Origin: Streptomyces iranensis
GTDB taxonomy: Bacteria > Actinomycetota > Actinomycetes > Streptomycetales > Streptomycetaceae
Assembly: GCF_017874715.1 (NCBI RefSeq)
Contig: NZ_JAGGLR010000033.1
Span: forward strand, 1-64,000
Direction: 5' to 3'
Length of the DNA: 64,000 nt
In this document: piece by piece, positions 43,701-51,776 of the stretch
How positions within the stretch are numbered: position 1 is the first letter of the stretch
Layout: the number at the start of each line of letters is the position of its first letter
Notes under the pieces: generated by a model
What the model was told of the DNA's origin: nothing
Database searches by the model: none
What the model saw: only the letters and a program-made list of their open reading frames with translations
Position numbers and translations under genes: made by a program

Positions 43701-44718
43701 GCTCACCTCGTCAGTGCGCGACCAGGCCGCCACGCATCTGGAGCTGCGGATGGGTGACTCCATGGACTCCGAGATCGACTCGCGCCGCGCCGCCACCGTG
43801 CCGCGCGTCCCCGGCCGGGGGCTCACCCCGGAAGGCAAGCTGCACTACCTCACGGCACTCCCCCGCATCGACGGGAGGGAGTCGGCCGAGGACCTCTCCG
43901 AGGGTGTGGCGGGCCTGGTGTCCGCGATCAAGGAGAGCTGGTCCGGCCCGGCGGCCCCGCGGGTGCGGATGCTGCCGACGGAGCTGCCCGCGCGGTCGCT
44001 GCCCCCGGCCGACGGCGATTTCCGGGTGCCGATCGGCCTGGAGGAGGAGCGGCTGTCGGTCGTCTGGCACGACTTCAGCGAGAGCCCGCACCTGGTCGTG
44101 GTGGGCGACACGGAGAGCGGCAAAACCAACCTGCTGCGGCTGATGGCCAAGGCCATCATGGACCGGTACACCCCCGCCGAGGCGCGGATCATGATCGTGG
44201 ACTACCGCCGTGACCTGGTGGAGGCGGTGCCGGACGAATACCGCCTGGGGCACGCGGTGTCCATGGACGCGCTGAAGGACCTCGTCGACGGGGCCGCAAA
44301 AGCCGTGCAGACCCGATTGCCGGGCGCGGACATCGCCCCCGGCCGGATGAAGCAGGCCGACTGGTGGAACGGGCCGCGGCTGTTCATCCTCGTCGACGAC
44401 TACGACATGGTGGGCGCCGGGATCGGTAACGCGCCGTTCGACCCGCTCCTCAACCACCTCGCCCTCGGCTGGGAGGTGGGCCTGCACATCATCGTCACCC
44501 GCTCCGCCTCCGGTGCCGGGCGCGGCCTCAACGAGCTGCTCATGCGGCGTCTCCTGGAGGTCAACACCCCGGCCCTGCTGATGTCCTGCCCACCCTCGGA
44601 GGGCTATCTGCTGGGCAACGTCAAAGGCAAGATCATGAATCCGGGACGCGCGGTCCGGATCGCCCGCCGCAAGACGACGCAGGTGCAGACGGCGCTGGTG
44701 GACGGCGAGGAGAGCTGA
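40747..44718 (+). CDS. eccC: Type VII secretion motor ATPase EccC (single chain, three FtsK/SpoIIIE domains)
   Basis: 1,323 residues from TTG 40747, with GAGGAG 8 nt upstream; a GTG at 40753 is the alternative. Two membrane helices lie near residues 35-90 (YLPMALMSVSMMLMFM and MYVALGLMVFASAAMML). Three ATPase domains follow with Walker A GATGSGKS (485-492), GGPQSGKS (836-843) and GDTESGKT (1120-1127). Walker B-like strands include FVIVDEF. EccC recognises the YxxxD/E signal of Esx dimers and powers export. The unsplit form is typical of Streptomyces. It converges on mycP. Confidence 0.96.
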   Translation: MSVVLFRRPARRRGPEMPDGELNLQEPPTLPEVVPDSSAIWTYLPMALMSVSMMLMFMRPGMSGRGGGQFMYVALGLMVFASAAMMLGQMMRKSSERKQRLKGERRDYLRYLTQIRRKVRAAVSDQQKALAWRHPPPSALWSLAGTTRLWERRPQDEDFGEIRVAVGEQKLGLRLTPTATTPVEDLEPLAAHALRSFIRAYSTVPDQPIAIYLRAWARVLFRGDEERIRSVARAIVAQLATFHSPDDVWVALCVSDERRADWEWVKWLPHNLHPQENDGAGPARMFVSAINELEDLLGAEFLERPSFDPDAGTGRDEPFTVIVVDGGSVPDRHRLDGAGFRNAVVLDLTGALTWRPGRVTLRFDVREDAFELVRTDRERKEQTTRLGRPDTFGPTGATSLAKRIAPYRMGMGGDASEPLASDVELTTLLGISDLYHHEPAGLWQQATGSSRLKVPIAVGVDGTPVELDIKESAQGGTGPHGMLIGATGSGKSELLRTLVLALALSNSSETLNFVLVDFKGGATFLGLDELPHTSAVITNLAGEAALVSRMRDALHGELMRRQELLRAAGNYTSALDYEKARASGTPLQPMPSLFVIVDEFSELLAAHRDFMDLFVMIGRLGRSLGVHLLLASQRLDEGRMHQLEGHLSYRIGLRTFSAMESRGVLGVPDAYQLPPQPGSGYLKSGVEPLTRFRAAYVSGPYQQRRSRANQARVASQTVPWTAGYVVPRQLPDVPEPEPEPEEETGDTLLSVAVERLLGAGPPAHQVWLPPLDLPSTLDQVLPPLTPDPELGLTTVGSPMRGRLTVPIGIVDKPFEQVRDLMTIDLSGVGGHVAIAGGPQSGKSTMVRTILTALALTHTPREVQFYCLDFGGGALAGIADLPHTSGVAARLDTERVARTISEVSALLADRERFFLTQGIDSMATYRRRRAAGEFADQPHGDVFLVIDGWSTVRQDFDRNVQTFASIAARGLNYGIHLIVTTARWVELTSSVRDQAATHLELRMGDSMDSEIDSRRAATVPRVPGRGLTPEGKLHYLTALPRIDGRESAEDLSEGVAGLVSAIKESWSGPAAPRVRMLPTELPARSLPPADGDFRVPIGLEEERLSVVWHDFSESPHLVVVGDTESGKTNLLRLMAKAIMDRYTPAEARIMIVDYRRDLVEAVPDEYRLGHAVSMDALKDLVDGAAKAVQTRLPGADIAPGRMKQADWWNGPRLFILVDDYDMVGAGIGNAPFDPLLNHLALGWEVGLHIIVTRSASGAGRGLNELLMRRLLEVNTPALLMSCPPSEGYLLGNVKGKIMNPGRAVRIARRKTTQVQTALVDGEES

Positions 44719-44723
44719 CGGTA

Positions 44724-44761
44724 CCTCGGCCCGCCGCCTCCCGGGAGGCGGCGGGCCGAGG
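44724..44761. terminator. Perfect 38-bp palindromic bidirectional terminator (eccC/mycP)
   Basis: Two 19-nt arms (CCTCGGCCCGCCGCCTCCC and its exact complement) form a perfect hairpin 5 nt after the eccC stop and 2 nt before the mycP stop. It serves both convergent genes. Confidence 0.9.
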
Positions 44762-44763
44762 CG

Positions 44764-45978
44764 TCAGGCGACGGTCCGGTCCTGTCCCGCCGGGCGCCAG
44801 CCCCGGGCCCGGCCGCGCGGGATCACCGCGGCCGCCGCGGCCATCAGCACCACCACGCCGAGGCCCGCGCCCGCGATCAGCAGCGCGCGATCGCGCGGCT
44901 CCGCGGAAGGCTTCGGGGGGACGTGCGCGGGGACCTGCCGGGGCGCGGCGCCCTGCTTGTCGGTGAGGACGGAGGTCACCGCCGCGTACGGGTCCAGCCT
45001 CGGCGGAACCGCCGGATAGCCCGCCGTGATGAGCTGACGGGACACCTGAGCCGGGGTCATCTCCGGGTACCGCGCCCGTACCAGCGCGGCCGCCCCGGCG
45101 ACGTTCGCGGCCGCCAGCGAGGAGCCGGAGCCGATGAAGTGGCCCCGGCCCCTCGGTCCGACGCTGACCACCGCGTCGCCCGGCGCCGCCAGGTCCGCCC
45201 CCGACGTCTCCGGAGCGTTCTCGGGCCGTGTGCCGTCCGGGCCGTAGTCCATGACCGACAGCACCCCGGGTGCGGCGGCGGGCCAGTACCAGGGGGCGGG
45301 CTTCGCCGGCTTGCCGGTCGTGGGGTCCTCCGGCAGCGCGTCCGGGGCGAACGGGGCGACGACGAGGGCGCCGCGCCGGGCCGCGTGGGCGGCGGCGGCC
45401 GTCAGCAGGGCCTTGCCGGTGGGCAGCGCGCGCCCGACGTAGATGACGTCCGCCCCGCCGTCGGCGGCGGCCCGGATCCCGCTGGCGAGCTGGACCGCCG
45501 TGGGGTTGCCGCGCTGGTCCGTGCCGCGCACCGCCAGGATCCGGGCGCCGGGCGCCGCGCCCGCCATGCCCGAGCCCGCGCCGGGCTTGGCCGCGATCAG
45601 GCCGGCGGCGAAACTGCCGTGCCCCACGCAGTCCGTGCCCGCGCCGCCGACCGCGGTGACGCGGCCGGACAGGGCGGGGATATTCGTGCCGACCCCGGTA
45701 TCCACCACGCCGACGGTCACGCCACCGCCGTCCGCCAGCGGCCAAGTCCGGGAGAGCCCCAGGACCTGCCGGGTCCACGGCTTGTCCCGCGCCGTCTCAC
45801 CGGACGCCTGGGTGCATGCCGCGTCAGGTGCCAGAACGGCGGGGATGGCGGGGAGTTCGACGGAGTCCGCGGCTGCGGGCGGGGACTGAGCGGCCAGGGG
45901 CGCCACGGTCAGCAGCGCGGCGGCCACCGCCCGCGCCACCGGACGGCGGGGAGAACGAGCACGTCGCATGACGCGCAC
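44764..45978 (-). CDS. mycP: Mycosin-type subtilisin protease MycP
   Basis: 404 residues, ATG 45978. Signal peptide (residues 1 to about 38, ending AAADS), subtilase domain, Pro-rich linker, and a C-terminal membrane helix (about 368-385) with a basic tail. Catalytic residues: Asp93 (GVVDTGVG), His120 (CVGHGSFAAG) and Ser287 (GSSLAAANVAG, with GSS in place of the usual GTS). Where most subtilases carry the oxyanion-hole Asn in an AAGN motif, this protein reads LVVAPFAPDA (about 206-215), so catalysis may be weak. Mycosins stabilise the ESX complex and process some substrates in actinobacteria. Confidence 0.93.
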   Translation of the reverse strand: MRVMRRARSPRRPVARAVAAALLTVAPLAAQSPPAAADSVELPAIPAVLAPDAACTQASGETARDKPWTRQVLGLSRTWPLADGGGVTVGVVDTGVGTNIPALSGRVTAVGGAGTDCVGHGSFAAGLIAAKPGAGSGMAGAAPGARILAVRGTDQRGNPTAVQLASGIRAAADGGADVIYVGRALPTGKALLTAAAAHAARRGALVVAPFAPDALPEDPTTGKPAKPAPWYWPAAAPGVLSVMDYGPDGTRPENAPETSGADLAAPGDAVVSVGPRGRGHFIGSGSSLAAANVAGAAALVRARYPEMTPAQVSRQLITAGYPAVPPRLDPYAAVTSVLTDKQGAAPRQVPAHVPPKPSAEPRDRALLIAGAGLGVVVLMAAAAAVIPRGRARGWRPAGQDRTVA

Positions 45979-46230
45979 GATACGCGGCCGACATCACCGC
46001 ACGGTAACCTGCCCTCGTCGCGGACTGCCGTGCTCAGCTTGTGCTTTATGCACAGGCTCAGTCCCGGACGTGGCTGTGAACCGCGATCGCACCCGAGCCG
46101 TAGGTGCCTGGAGCGCGGGGCCGCGGTTCCCGTAGCCTTCATCGCTTGATCGTCCCTCTCCCCGCGGCCGCACGGGTCCGGGCTTCGGCCACGAGGGCCG
46201 GCAGCGCCATCACAACGAGGAGGTCCCAGC
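45979..46230. promoter_or_regulatory. Divergent mycP/eccA-like promoter region
   Basis: 252 nt between divergent starts. A short inverted repeat TGTGC-N5-GCACA lies at 46040-46054. A strong SD (GAGGAGG, 46217-46223) precedes the GTG start of the ATPase gene. No confident promoter boxes. Confidence 0.35.
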
Positions 46231-49200
46231 GTGTCACGGCAGTTGCTCACGGTCGGTCCGGACCAGCCGGAGGGCTTCCGGACGATCGGCGAGGCCCTGG
46301 AACAGGCGCGCACAGGAGCGGTGATACGTCTCCGGCCCGGCCGCTACCGCGAGAACCTCACGGTCCGCACCCGTGTCACCATCGCGGCTGACGGAGAGCG
46401 CGGCAGCGCGGAGATCTGCCCGCCGCGCGGCACAGCCGTGGTCCTCGTCGCGGACGCGGTGATGCTCACCGACCTCACCCTGCGCGGCGGCAACGAGGAC
46501 CTGCCGGTGGTCGACGCGCCCCGGGGCCAGGTCGCCATGGACGGCTGCACCGTCGTGGGCTCCGGCTGGACGGCCGTCCTCGCCCGGGAGAACGGCTCGC
46601 TGGCCATGCGGGACTGCCGGGTCTCCAACCCCGAGGGCGCCGGCGTCGTGGACACCGCCCCCACCGGCAGCGTCGTCGCAGACTCCCTCTTCGAACACCT
46701 GGGCACCTCCGCCGTCGTCCTCGGCGAACAGGCCCGCACCACGGTACGGGGATGCCAGGTCCGCGATGCCCAGGGCAACGGCATCCTCGCCAACGGCGAG
46801 GCGCAGGGCCGGCTGGAGGACTGTGACATCTCCGGCACGGAGAAGCCGGCCATCGCGCTCGAGGGCAAGTGCTCCACCCACGTCCTGCGGGCCCGGGTGC
46901 ACGACACCTCGGTCGGCGTCTACATCACCAGCAGCTCCCGGCCCACCCTCGAAGAGGTCACGGTCACCGACACCTCCGGCCCCGGCATCGTCCTCTCCTC
47001 CGGTGCCGATCCTGAGCTGCTGCGCTGTGTCACCTCCCGCACCAAGGGCAACGGGCTCGCCGTCACTGAGCGCTCCCGGGGCGCCTTCCAGGACTGCGAG
47101 TTCGACTCCGCGACCGCCCCCGCGATCCGGGTCATCGGGTCGAGCGCGCCGCTGCTCACCGGCACCACCGTGCGCGACTGCGCCGACAAGGCGGCGTCCG
47201 TGCTGCTGGCCGAGGCGTCCTCGGCGGAGTTCGACCGCCTGGAGGTGGCCGACGCCGCCGGTGTCGCCATCTCCGTACGGACCAACGCCAATCCGCTGCT
47301 GAGCAGGGCGCGGGTCTGCTCCGCCGGCGGCCACGGGCTGGAGTTCGCCGAGGACGGCCGCGGCCGTCTGGAGAACTGCACGGTCGAGCGCGTGGAGGGC
47401 GCCGGCATCCGCATCGCCGACGGCGGCGCTCCCGACATCCGCGACAGCGCGGTGCGCGAGGCGACCCTGGCCGGCATCTCGGTCGGCTCCGAAGGCCGCG
47501 GCACCGTCAGCGACTGTGAGATACGCTCCTCCGCCACCTCCGCCGTCCACGTCGAGAGCGGCGGCGCACTGACCGCCCACCGCCTCCACCTGGCCGAGTC
47601 CGGCGCGCACGGCGTCCTGATCTCCGAGGGCGGCCGGGCCACCCTCGAAGCCTGCCAGGTCACCGGCTCCACCGGCGACGGCTTCCGCGTGGACAGTGCG
47701 GAGAAGGTCACCCTCACCGGCTGCACCGCCCGGGACAACCGCGGCGCGGGGCTGAAGCAGTCCCGCGCGAGCGAGCGCCTCACCGTGGAGGGGCTGGACA
47801 GCAGCGGCAACGCCGGCGACGACGAATGGGGCGAGACGGCCGGAGCGGCCGGTACGGCGGCGAAGCCCGCCGGCGGCGAGAGGAAGAAGCCCGAAGGCCC
47901 GCTGGAGGAGCTGGAGTCGCTCATCGGCCTGGCCGACGTCAAACACCAGGTGCGCACCCTGATCAATCTCAACCAGCTCGCCCAGCGCCGCGCCAGTCTC
48001 GGCATGCCCGCCCCGCCGATGAGCCGCCACCTGGTCTTCTCCGGCCCGCCCGGCACCGGCAAGACCACCGTGGCGCGGCTCTACGGCGGCATCCTCGCCG
48101 ACCTCGGCGTGCTGCGCTCCGGGCACCTGGTGGAGGTGTCCCGGGCCGACCTCGTCGCCCAGATCATCGGCGGCACGGCCATCAAGACCTCCGAGGCGTT
48201 CAACGAGGCCCTGGGCGGCGTGCTCTTCATCGACGAGGCGTACACCCTCACCTCCGACAGCAAGGGCTCCGGCGCCGACTTCGGCCAAGAGGCCATCGAC
48301 ACCCTGCTCAAGCTCATGGAGGACCACCGCGACGACGTGGTCGTCATCGCCGCCGGATACACCGACCAGATGGCCTCCTTCCTCGGCTCCAACCCCGGTC
48401 TCGCCTCCCGGTTCACACGCACCATCGAGTTCGCCAACTACTCCGTGGACGAGCTCGTCACCATCACCGAGTCCATGTGCGAGGCCCACCGCTACGAGCT
48501 CGACCCGGGCACCCTCGAAGCCCTCGCCCGCCTCTACGAGCGGATGCCGCGCGACTCCACGTTCGGCAACGGCCGTGCGGCGCGCCGCGTCTTCGAGGAG
48601 ATGGTGGACCGCCAGGCGTTCCGGCTCGGGTCGATGGCCGACCCGGCCGAGGCCGACCTCTCCCAGCTGCTGCCCGAGGACGTCGCCGACGACGCGGCGA
48701 TCAGCGGCGGGAACGGACCGCGCGACTCCAAGGACCTGCTGACCGAGCTGGACGCCATGGTGGGCCTCAGCGCCGTCAAGCGCGAGGTCACCGACCTGGT
48801 CAACCTGCTTCAGGCCACCAAGCAGCGGCAGGCAGCGGGCCTGCCCACCCCGAAGATCAGCCACCACCTGATCTTCTCCGGGCCGCCCGGCACCGGTAAG
48901 ACCACGGTGGCACGCCTCTACGCGGACCTACTGCACTCCCTCGGCGTCCTGAACACCGGTCAGCTCGTGGAGGTGGCCCGCGCCGACCTGGTGGGCCGCT
49001 ACGTGGGGCACACCGCGCAGCTCACCAAGGAGGTCTTCGAGCGCGCCTTCGGCGGCGTGCTCTTCATCGACGAGGCGTACACCCTCACCCCCGAGGGCGC
49101 CGGATCCGACTTCGGCCAGGAGGCCGTCGACACGCTGCTGAAGCTGATGGAGGACCACCGCGACGAGGTCGTCGTCATCGCCGCCGGATACACCGAGGAG

Positions 49201-49545
49201 ATGCGCCGCTTCCTCGACTCCAATCCCGGCCTGGCCTCCCGCTTCAGCCGCACCGTCGAGTTCGAGCACTACGACTCCGACGAGCTGGTCACCATCATGA
49301 GTACGTACGCTGCCAACTCCGGCTACGACTGCCCGGAGGAGACCCTGCAGGCGCTGCGCGGTTACGTGGAGCTCATCCCGCGCGACCGCTCCTTCGGCAA
49401 CGCCCGCACCGCCCGCCAGCTCCTGGAGGCGATGATGACGCGGCAGGCGCGGCGCATCGGCACCATGGCCGCCCCGGGCCTCGAGGACCTGCGGCTGCTG
49501 CTCCCGGACGATCTGCCGACGGGTGCCGCTCAGCCCGCGGGCTGA
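46231..49545 (+). CDS. EccA-like tandem AAA+ ATPase with N-terminal parallel beta-helix
   Basis: 1,104 residues from GTG 46231, SD GAGGAGG 7 nt upstream. Residues about 1-540 are a right-handed parallel beta-helix with many rungs of the form GxxVxDCxxxxxxxxGI (for example LEDCDISGTEKPAIAL). Two CbxX/EccA-type AAA+ domains follow, each with Walker A SGPPGTGKTT (604-613 and 883-892) and Walker B VLFIDEAYTL. Classical EccA has TPRs and a single AAA domain, so this is a domain-swapped, doubled version. EccA ATPases are cytosolic and release substrates from chaperones; the beta-helix may be the substrate or partner surface. It diverges from mycP. Confidence 0.92.
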   Translation: MSRQLLTVGPDQPEGFRTIGEALEQARTGAVIRLRPGRYRENLTVRTRVTIAADGERGSAEICPPRGTAVVLVADAVMLTDLTLRGGNEDLPVVDAPRGQVAMDGCTVVGSGWTAVLARENGSLAMRDCRVSNPEGAGVVDTAPTGSVVADSLFEHLGTSAVVLGEQARTTVRGCQVRDAQGNGILANGEAQGRLEDCDISGTEKPAIALEGKCSTHVLRARVHDTSVGVYITSSSRPTLEEVTVTDTSGPGIVLSSGADPELLRCVTSRTKGNGLAVTERSRGAFQDCEFDSATAPAIRVIGSSAPLLTGTTVRDCADKAASVLLAEASSAEFDRLEVADAAGVAISVRTNANPLLSRARVCSAGGHGLEFAEDGRGRLENCTVERVEGAGIRIADGGAPDIRDSAVREATLAGISVGSEGRGTVSDCEIRSSATSAVHVESGGALTAHRLHLAESGAHGVLISEGGRATLEACQVTGSTGDGFRVDSAEKVTLTGCTARDNRGAGLKQSRASERLTVEGLDSSGNAGDDEWGETAGAAGTAAKPAGGERKKPEGPLEELESLIGLADVKHQVRTLINLNQLAQRRASLGMPAPPMSRHLVFSGPPGTGKTTVARLYGGILADLGVLRSGHLVEVSRADLVAQIIGGTAIKTSEAFNEALGGVLFIDEAYTLTSDSKGSGADFGQEAIDTLLKLMEDHRDDVVVIAAGYTDQMASFLGSNPGLASRFTRTIEFANYSVDELVTITESMCEAHRYELDPGTLEALARLYERMPRDSTFGNGRAARRVFEEMVDRQAFRLGSMADPAEADLSQLLPEDVADDAAISGGNGPRDSKDLLTELDAMVGLSAVKREVTDLVNLLQATKQRQAAGLPTPKISHHLIFSGPPGTGKTTVARLYADLLHSLGVLNTGQLVEVARADLVGRYVGHTAQLTKEVFERAFGGVLFIDEAYTLTPEGAGSDFGQEAVDTLLKLMEDHRDEVVVIAAGYTEEMRRFLDSNPGLASRFSRTVEFEHYDSDELVTIMSTYAANSGYDCPEETLQALRGYVELIPRDRSFGNARTARQLLEAMMTRQARRIGTMAAPGLEDLRLLLPDDLPTGAAQPAG

Positions 49546-49557
49546 GCGGCACCCCCG

Positions 49558-49574
49558 GCGGTCGCTACGACCGC
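49558..49574. terminator. Hairpin between convergent genes
   Basis: GCGGTCG-CTA-CGACCGC, a perfect 7-bp stem 13 nt after the ATPase stop and just before the stop of the convergent cysteine-cluster gene; probably a bidirectional terminator. Confidence 0.6.
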
Positions 49575-49582
49575 TGCCGCCG

Positions 49583-50188
49583 TTACGAGGAGGCCGGCGC
49601 CGACCGGTCGGCCTGCTCGGCGTCCTCAGAGGTCTCCGCGGCCAGGATGAAGTCGTACAGCTGCTCCTCCGTCGCCGGCCGGGTGGAGGCGTCGACCCTG
49701 GCGTTCCACTCGCGCGCCATCCGCAGGTGTTCGGACCAGGCCGCACGATTGCGCGCGATGTCGCGCCGGTAGGCGGGGAGGTCCATCGTGGCCAGATTCC
49801 AGGAGTCCGGTCCGCCGCACAGGGTCTTCTCACGGATGCCCACCGAACCCTGGGCGAGACTGGCCGGGAAGGTGGCACACACGATCGGCCGGTGCACGTA
49901 CGCGCCGCAGCGCGCCTTGCCGGGGGCGATCTCCATGAGGAACACGCACCCCTTGGTCACGGGCCGGTGGAGGAGATGGAGGTCGTACAGCGGGCCGCCG
50001 GGCTTGAAACGGAAGTCGCTGTTGTCCTCCTCCTTCCCCTCCTTAAGGTAGACGAACTCCCTGGGGTGGAGGGCCATTCCGGCCGCGAGTCTGCGGACGT
50101 CGGCGATGGTCACGTGGACGTTGTACTCCCGGCAGCACCTGCCCTCACAGGAAGCGCAGCCCGCCAGATTCGCGCCGCTGCCGTTCAC
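49583..50188 (-). CDS. YkgJ-family cysteine-cluster protein
   Basis: 201 residues from GTG 50188. The N-terminus CASCEGRCCREY is the YkgJ-type CxxCxGxCC metal-binding cluster. Further Cys are at KGCVFL, KARCGAY and RPIVCATFP, matching the family's C...C...RPxxCxxFP pattern. It probably binds zinc or an iron-sulfur cluster; the substrate is unknown. The GTG overlaps the TGA of the upstream gene (GTGA), so the pair is translationally coupled. Confidence 0.88.
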   Translation of the reverse strand: MNGSGANLAGCASCEGRCCREYNVHVTIADVRRLAAGMALHPREFVYLKEGKEEDNSDFRFKPGGPLYDLHLLHRPVTKGCVFLMEIAPGKARCGAYVHRPIVCATFPASLAQGSVGIREKTLCGGPDSWNLATMDLPAYRRDIARNRAAWSEHLRMAREWNARVDASTRPATEEQLYDFILAAETSEDAEQADRSAPASS

Positions 50189-50787
50189 GCGACCACGTCC
50201 TCGGGCCAGGGCGTACCGGCCTCACGCGAAGTCTGGGCCTCCAGCAGATAGCGCTGGAAGTCCTCGACGTCCGGCGGGGTTTCGGCCTTCTCGGCCAGGG
50301 CGTTCCAGCGCGCGATGAGCTCGAACCAGTGGTCCCGGTCGGCGGCCCACTGGCGCTCCGCCTCCGCGAGCTGCTCCTCGTCGAGCCGGGGGCCGGTCCC
50401 TCCTCGGACCTCCTCCACGGCCTCGCCACCCGTCCGGGTGGCTCCCTTGCCCGGGAGCGCGGGGAACATGCGGCACGAGGCGGGCGCGAGGTCGCCCAGA
50501 CCGCAACGGCCGGTCCCCTGAAGGGTGCGTATGTGGAAGACGCAGCCGTGGGCGGCGTTGGCCACCCTGAGCGTCACCCGGCGCCGCGCGTTGTCCAGCA
50601 CCACCCCGGTCGGATCGTCGGCGGCGGCCGGTGCGGTCTGGGTGAAGTGCCACGGCTCGAGAGCGAGGGTGCGGGCGATGCGGACGAGATCCGCGCCGGT
50701 GACGTAGCGCGGCCCGCGGCGGCAGAGTGTTTTCGCCCGGGATGACTGCCACGGGCCGTCGGTGCCCGGGAGGAAGTCCGCTGTCAA
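50185..50787 (-). CDS. Second YkgJ-like cysteine-cluster protein (degenerate N-terminal cluster)
   Basis: About 200 residues if translation begins at TTG 50787, chosen for the AAAGGGA upstream and because the length then equals its neighbour's. The frame is open to 50937. It keeps the internal Cys pattern (KTLCRRGP, HGCVFHI, GRCGLGDL, PASCRMFPAL) but lacks the CxxCxGxCC start, so it is a diverged paralogue of the next gene. WFELIARWNALAEK matches the neighbour's WSEHLRMAREWNAR region. Possibly a heteromeric pair. Confidence 0.75.
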   Translation of the reverse strand: MTADFLPGTDGPWQSSRAKTLCRRGPRYVTGADLVRIARTLALEPWHFTQTAPAAADDPTGVVLDNARRRVTLRVANAAHGCVFHIRTLQGTGRCGLGDLAPASCRMFPALPGKGATRTGGEAVEEVRGGTGPRLDEEQLAEAERQWAADRDHWFELIARWNALAEKAETPPDVEDFQRYLLEAQTSREAGTPWPEDVVA

Positions 50788-51066
50788 AACTGTGTCCCTT
50801 TCGTTCAGGGCAGTGTGGGAGTTCGTCAACGTGACTGCGAAGGAGCGTAGTCGAACGCTCTCCGCGTTCGGCGGGGGACGCCCCTCACCACCGGGCAGCC
50901 GCCGCACGCACCGCACGTCACGGCAGTCACCGCACATCAGCGGCAGAACTCCGCGTCGGGGTAACCGGTCGGGCCCGTTCGCTTCACCAGGTGGGTGAAC
51001 AGCGCCGGGGCTGTCAGATGTGAGCGCTCGCTGCGGTGTCGAATCCGTCCCGCGACTGTGTCGCGG

Positions 51067-51519
51067 TCAGGCGTCTTCGCCCATTATCTCGATCAGCTCG
51101 ATGGCCGGCCCAGGGGCCAGACCGTCCAGGTGCACGAAGCGTGCCTGCCCTGCGACGGATGCCTCGAAGGTGACACGAGGTTCCTCTCCCGTCGCTCGCA
51201 GCGATTCGAGGTACTGGTCGATGTTTTCTACCACGTACGCGAGGTGGTGAACGCCTTCGCCGTGGAGGTCGAGGAACTCCGAGTACGGCGAGCGGCCATT
51301 GAGCGGCTGGATCAGTTCGATCTCCGAGGCTCCCGTCTTGATGAAGCCGTAGCGGGCAGAAGAGCCGACCTCCTCCCCGTGAAGTTTGGCTGCGGGGAAT
51401 TCCAGATCCGTGATCAGCTCCATCCCGGCACCCCACCGGTTCGCGTAATCGGCAACAGCGCGGTCGAAGTCTTCCACGATGATGCCGACGTGCAGGAGAG
51501 GCGGAAGGCTGATGGGCAC
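51067..51519 (-). CDS. VOC (glyoxalase-fold) family protein
   Basis: 150 residues from GTG 51519, with AGGGAG 7 nt upstream. The fold begins LLHVGIIVEDFDRAVADYANRWG and has the second metal-site strand GEGVHHLAYVVENIDQYLESL and the ending AIELIEIMGE. Putative metal ligands His and Glu are at LHVGI, ASEIELIQP, HHLAYVV and IELIE, the arrangement of methylmalonyl-CoA epimerase/glyoxalase-like VOC enzymes. Substrate unknown. Neighbours give no pathway. Confidence 0.85.
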   Translation of the reverse strand: MPISLPPLLHVGIIVEDFDRAVADYANRWGAGMELITDLEFPAAKLHGEEVGSSARYGFIKTGASEIELIQPLNGRSPYSEFLDLHGEGVHHLAYVVENIDQYLESLRATGEEPRVTFEASVAGQARFVHLDGLAPGPAIELIEIMGEDA

Positions 51520-51776
51520 GGGTATCTCCCTTGGTCTGATGAACTGAGCTGTGTGCGATCTGCCGTTCGCCCTGGTCGGCGGGGGGCGGTGGCGGGACGG
51601 CGGGGCCGGGCTCTGCCGCCTGGCACCTGTGGTTCGGATTCCGCTGGGCTCGCGGGGGCCCACACCCCGCCCACCGGCCTGGCCGGGGCCCCGCGGCGGC
51701 GTCGGCCGCCGTTGCGCGGGGAACCCTGCTCGCCCTGTGAGCCAACGTGACGAGGCTGTCCAGCGGTGTGGCGTCC

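Noticed and set aside
36512..46230. Search for EccE among the ESX genes
   Set aside because: No gene between eccD, eccC, mycP and the WXG100 genes has EccE features; streptomycete ESX loci generally lack it.
46234..48867. 877-codon minus frame opposite the AAA+ ATPase gene
   Set aside because: Antisense shadow of a well-supported AAA+/beta-helix gene; no motif in its translation.
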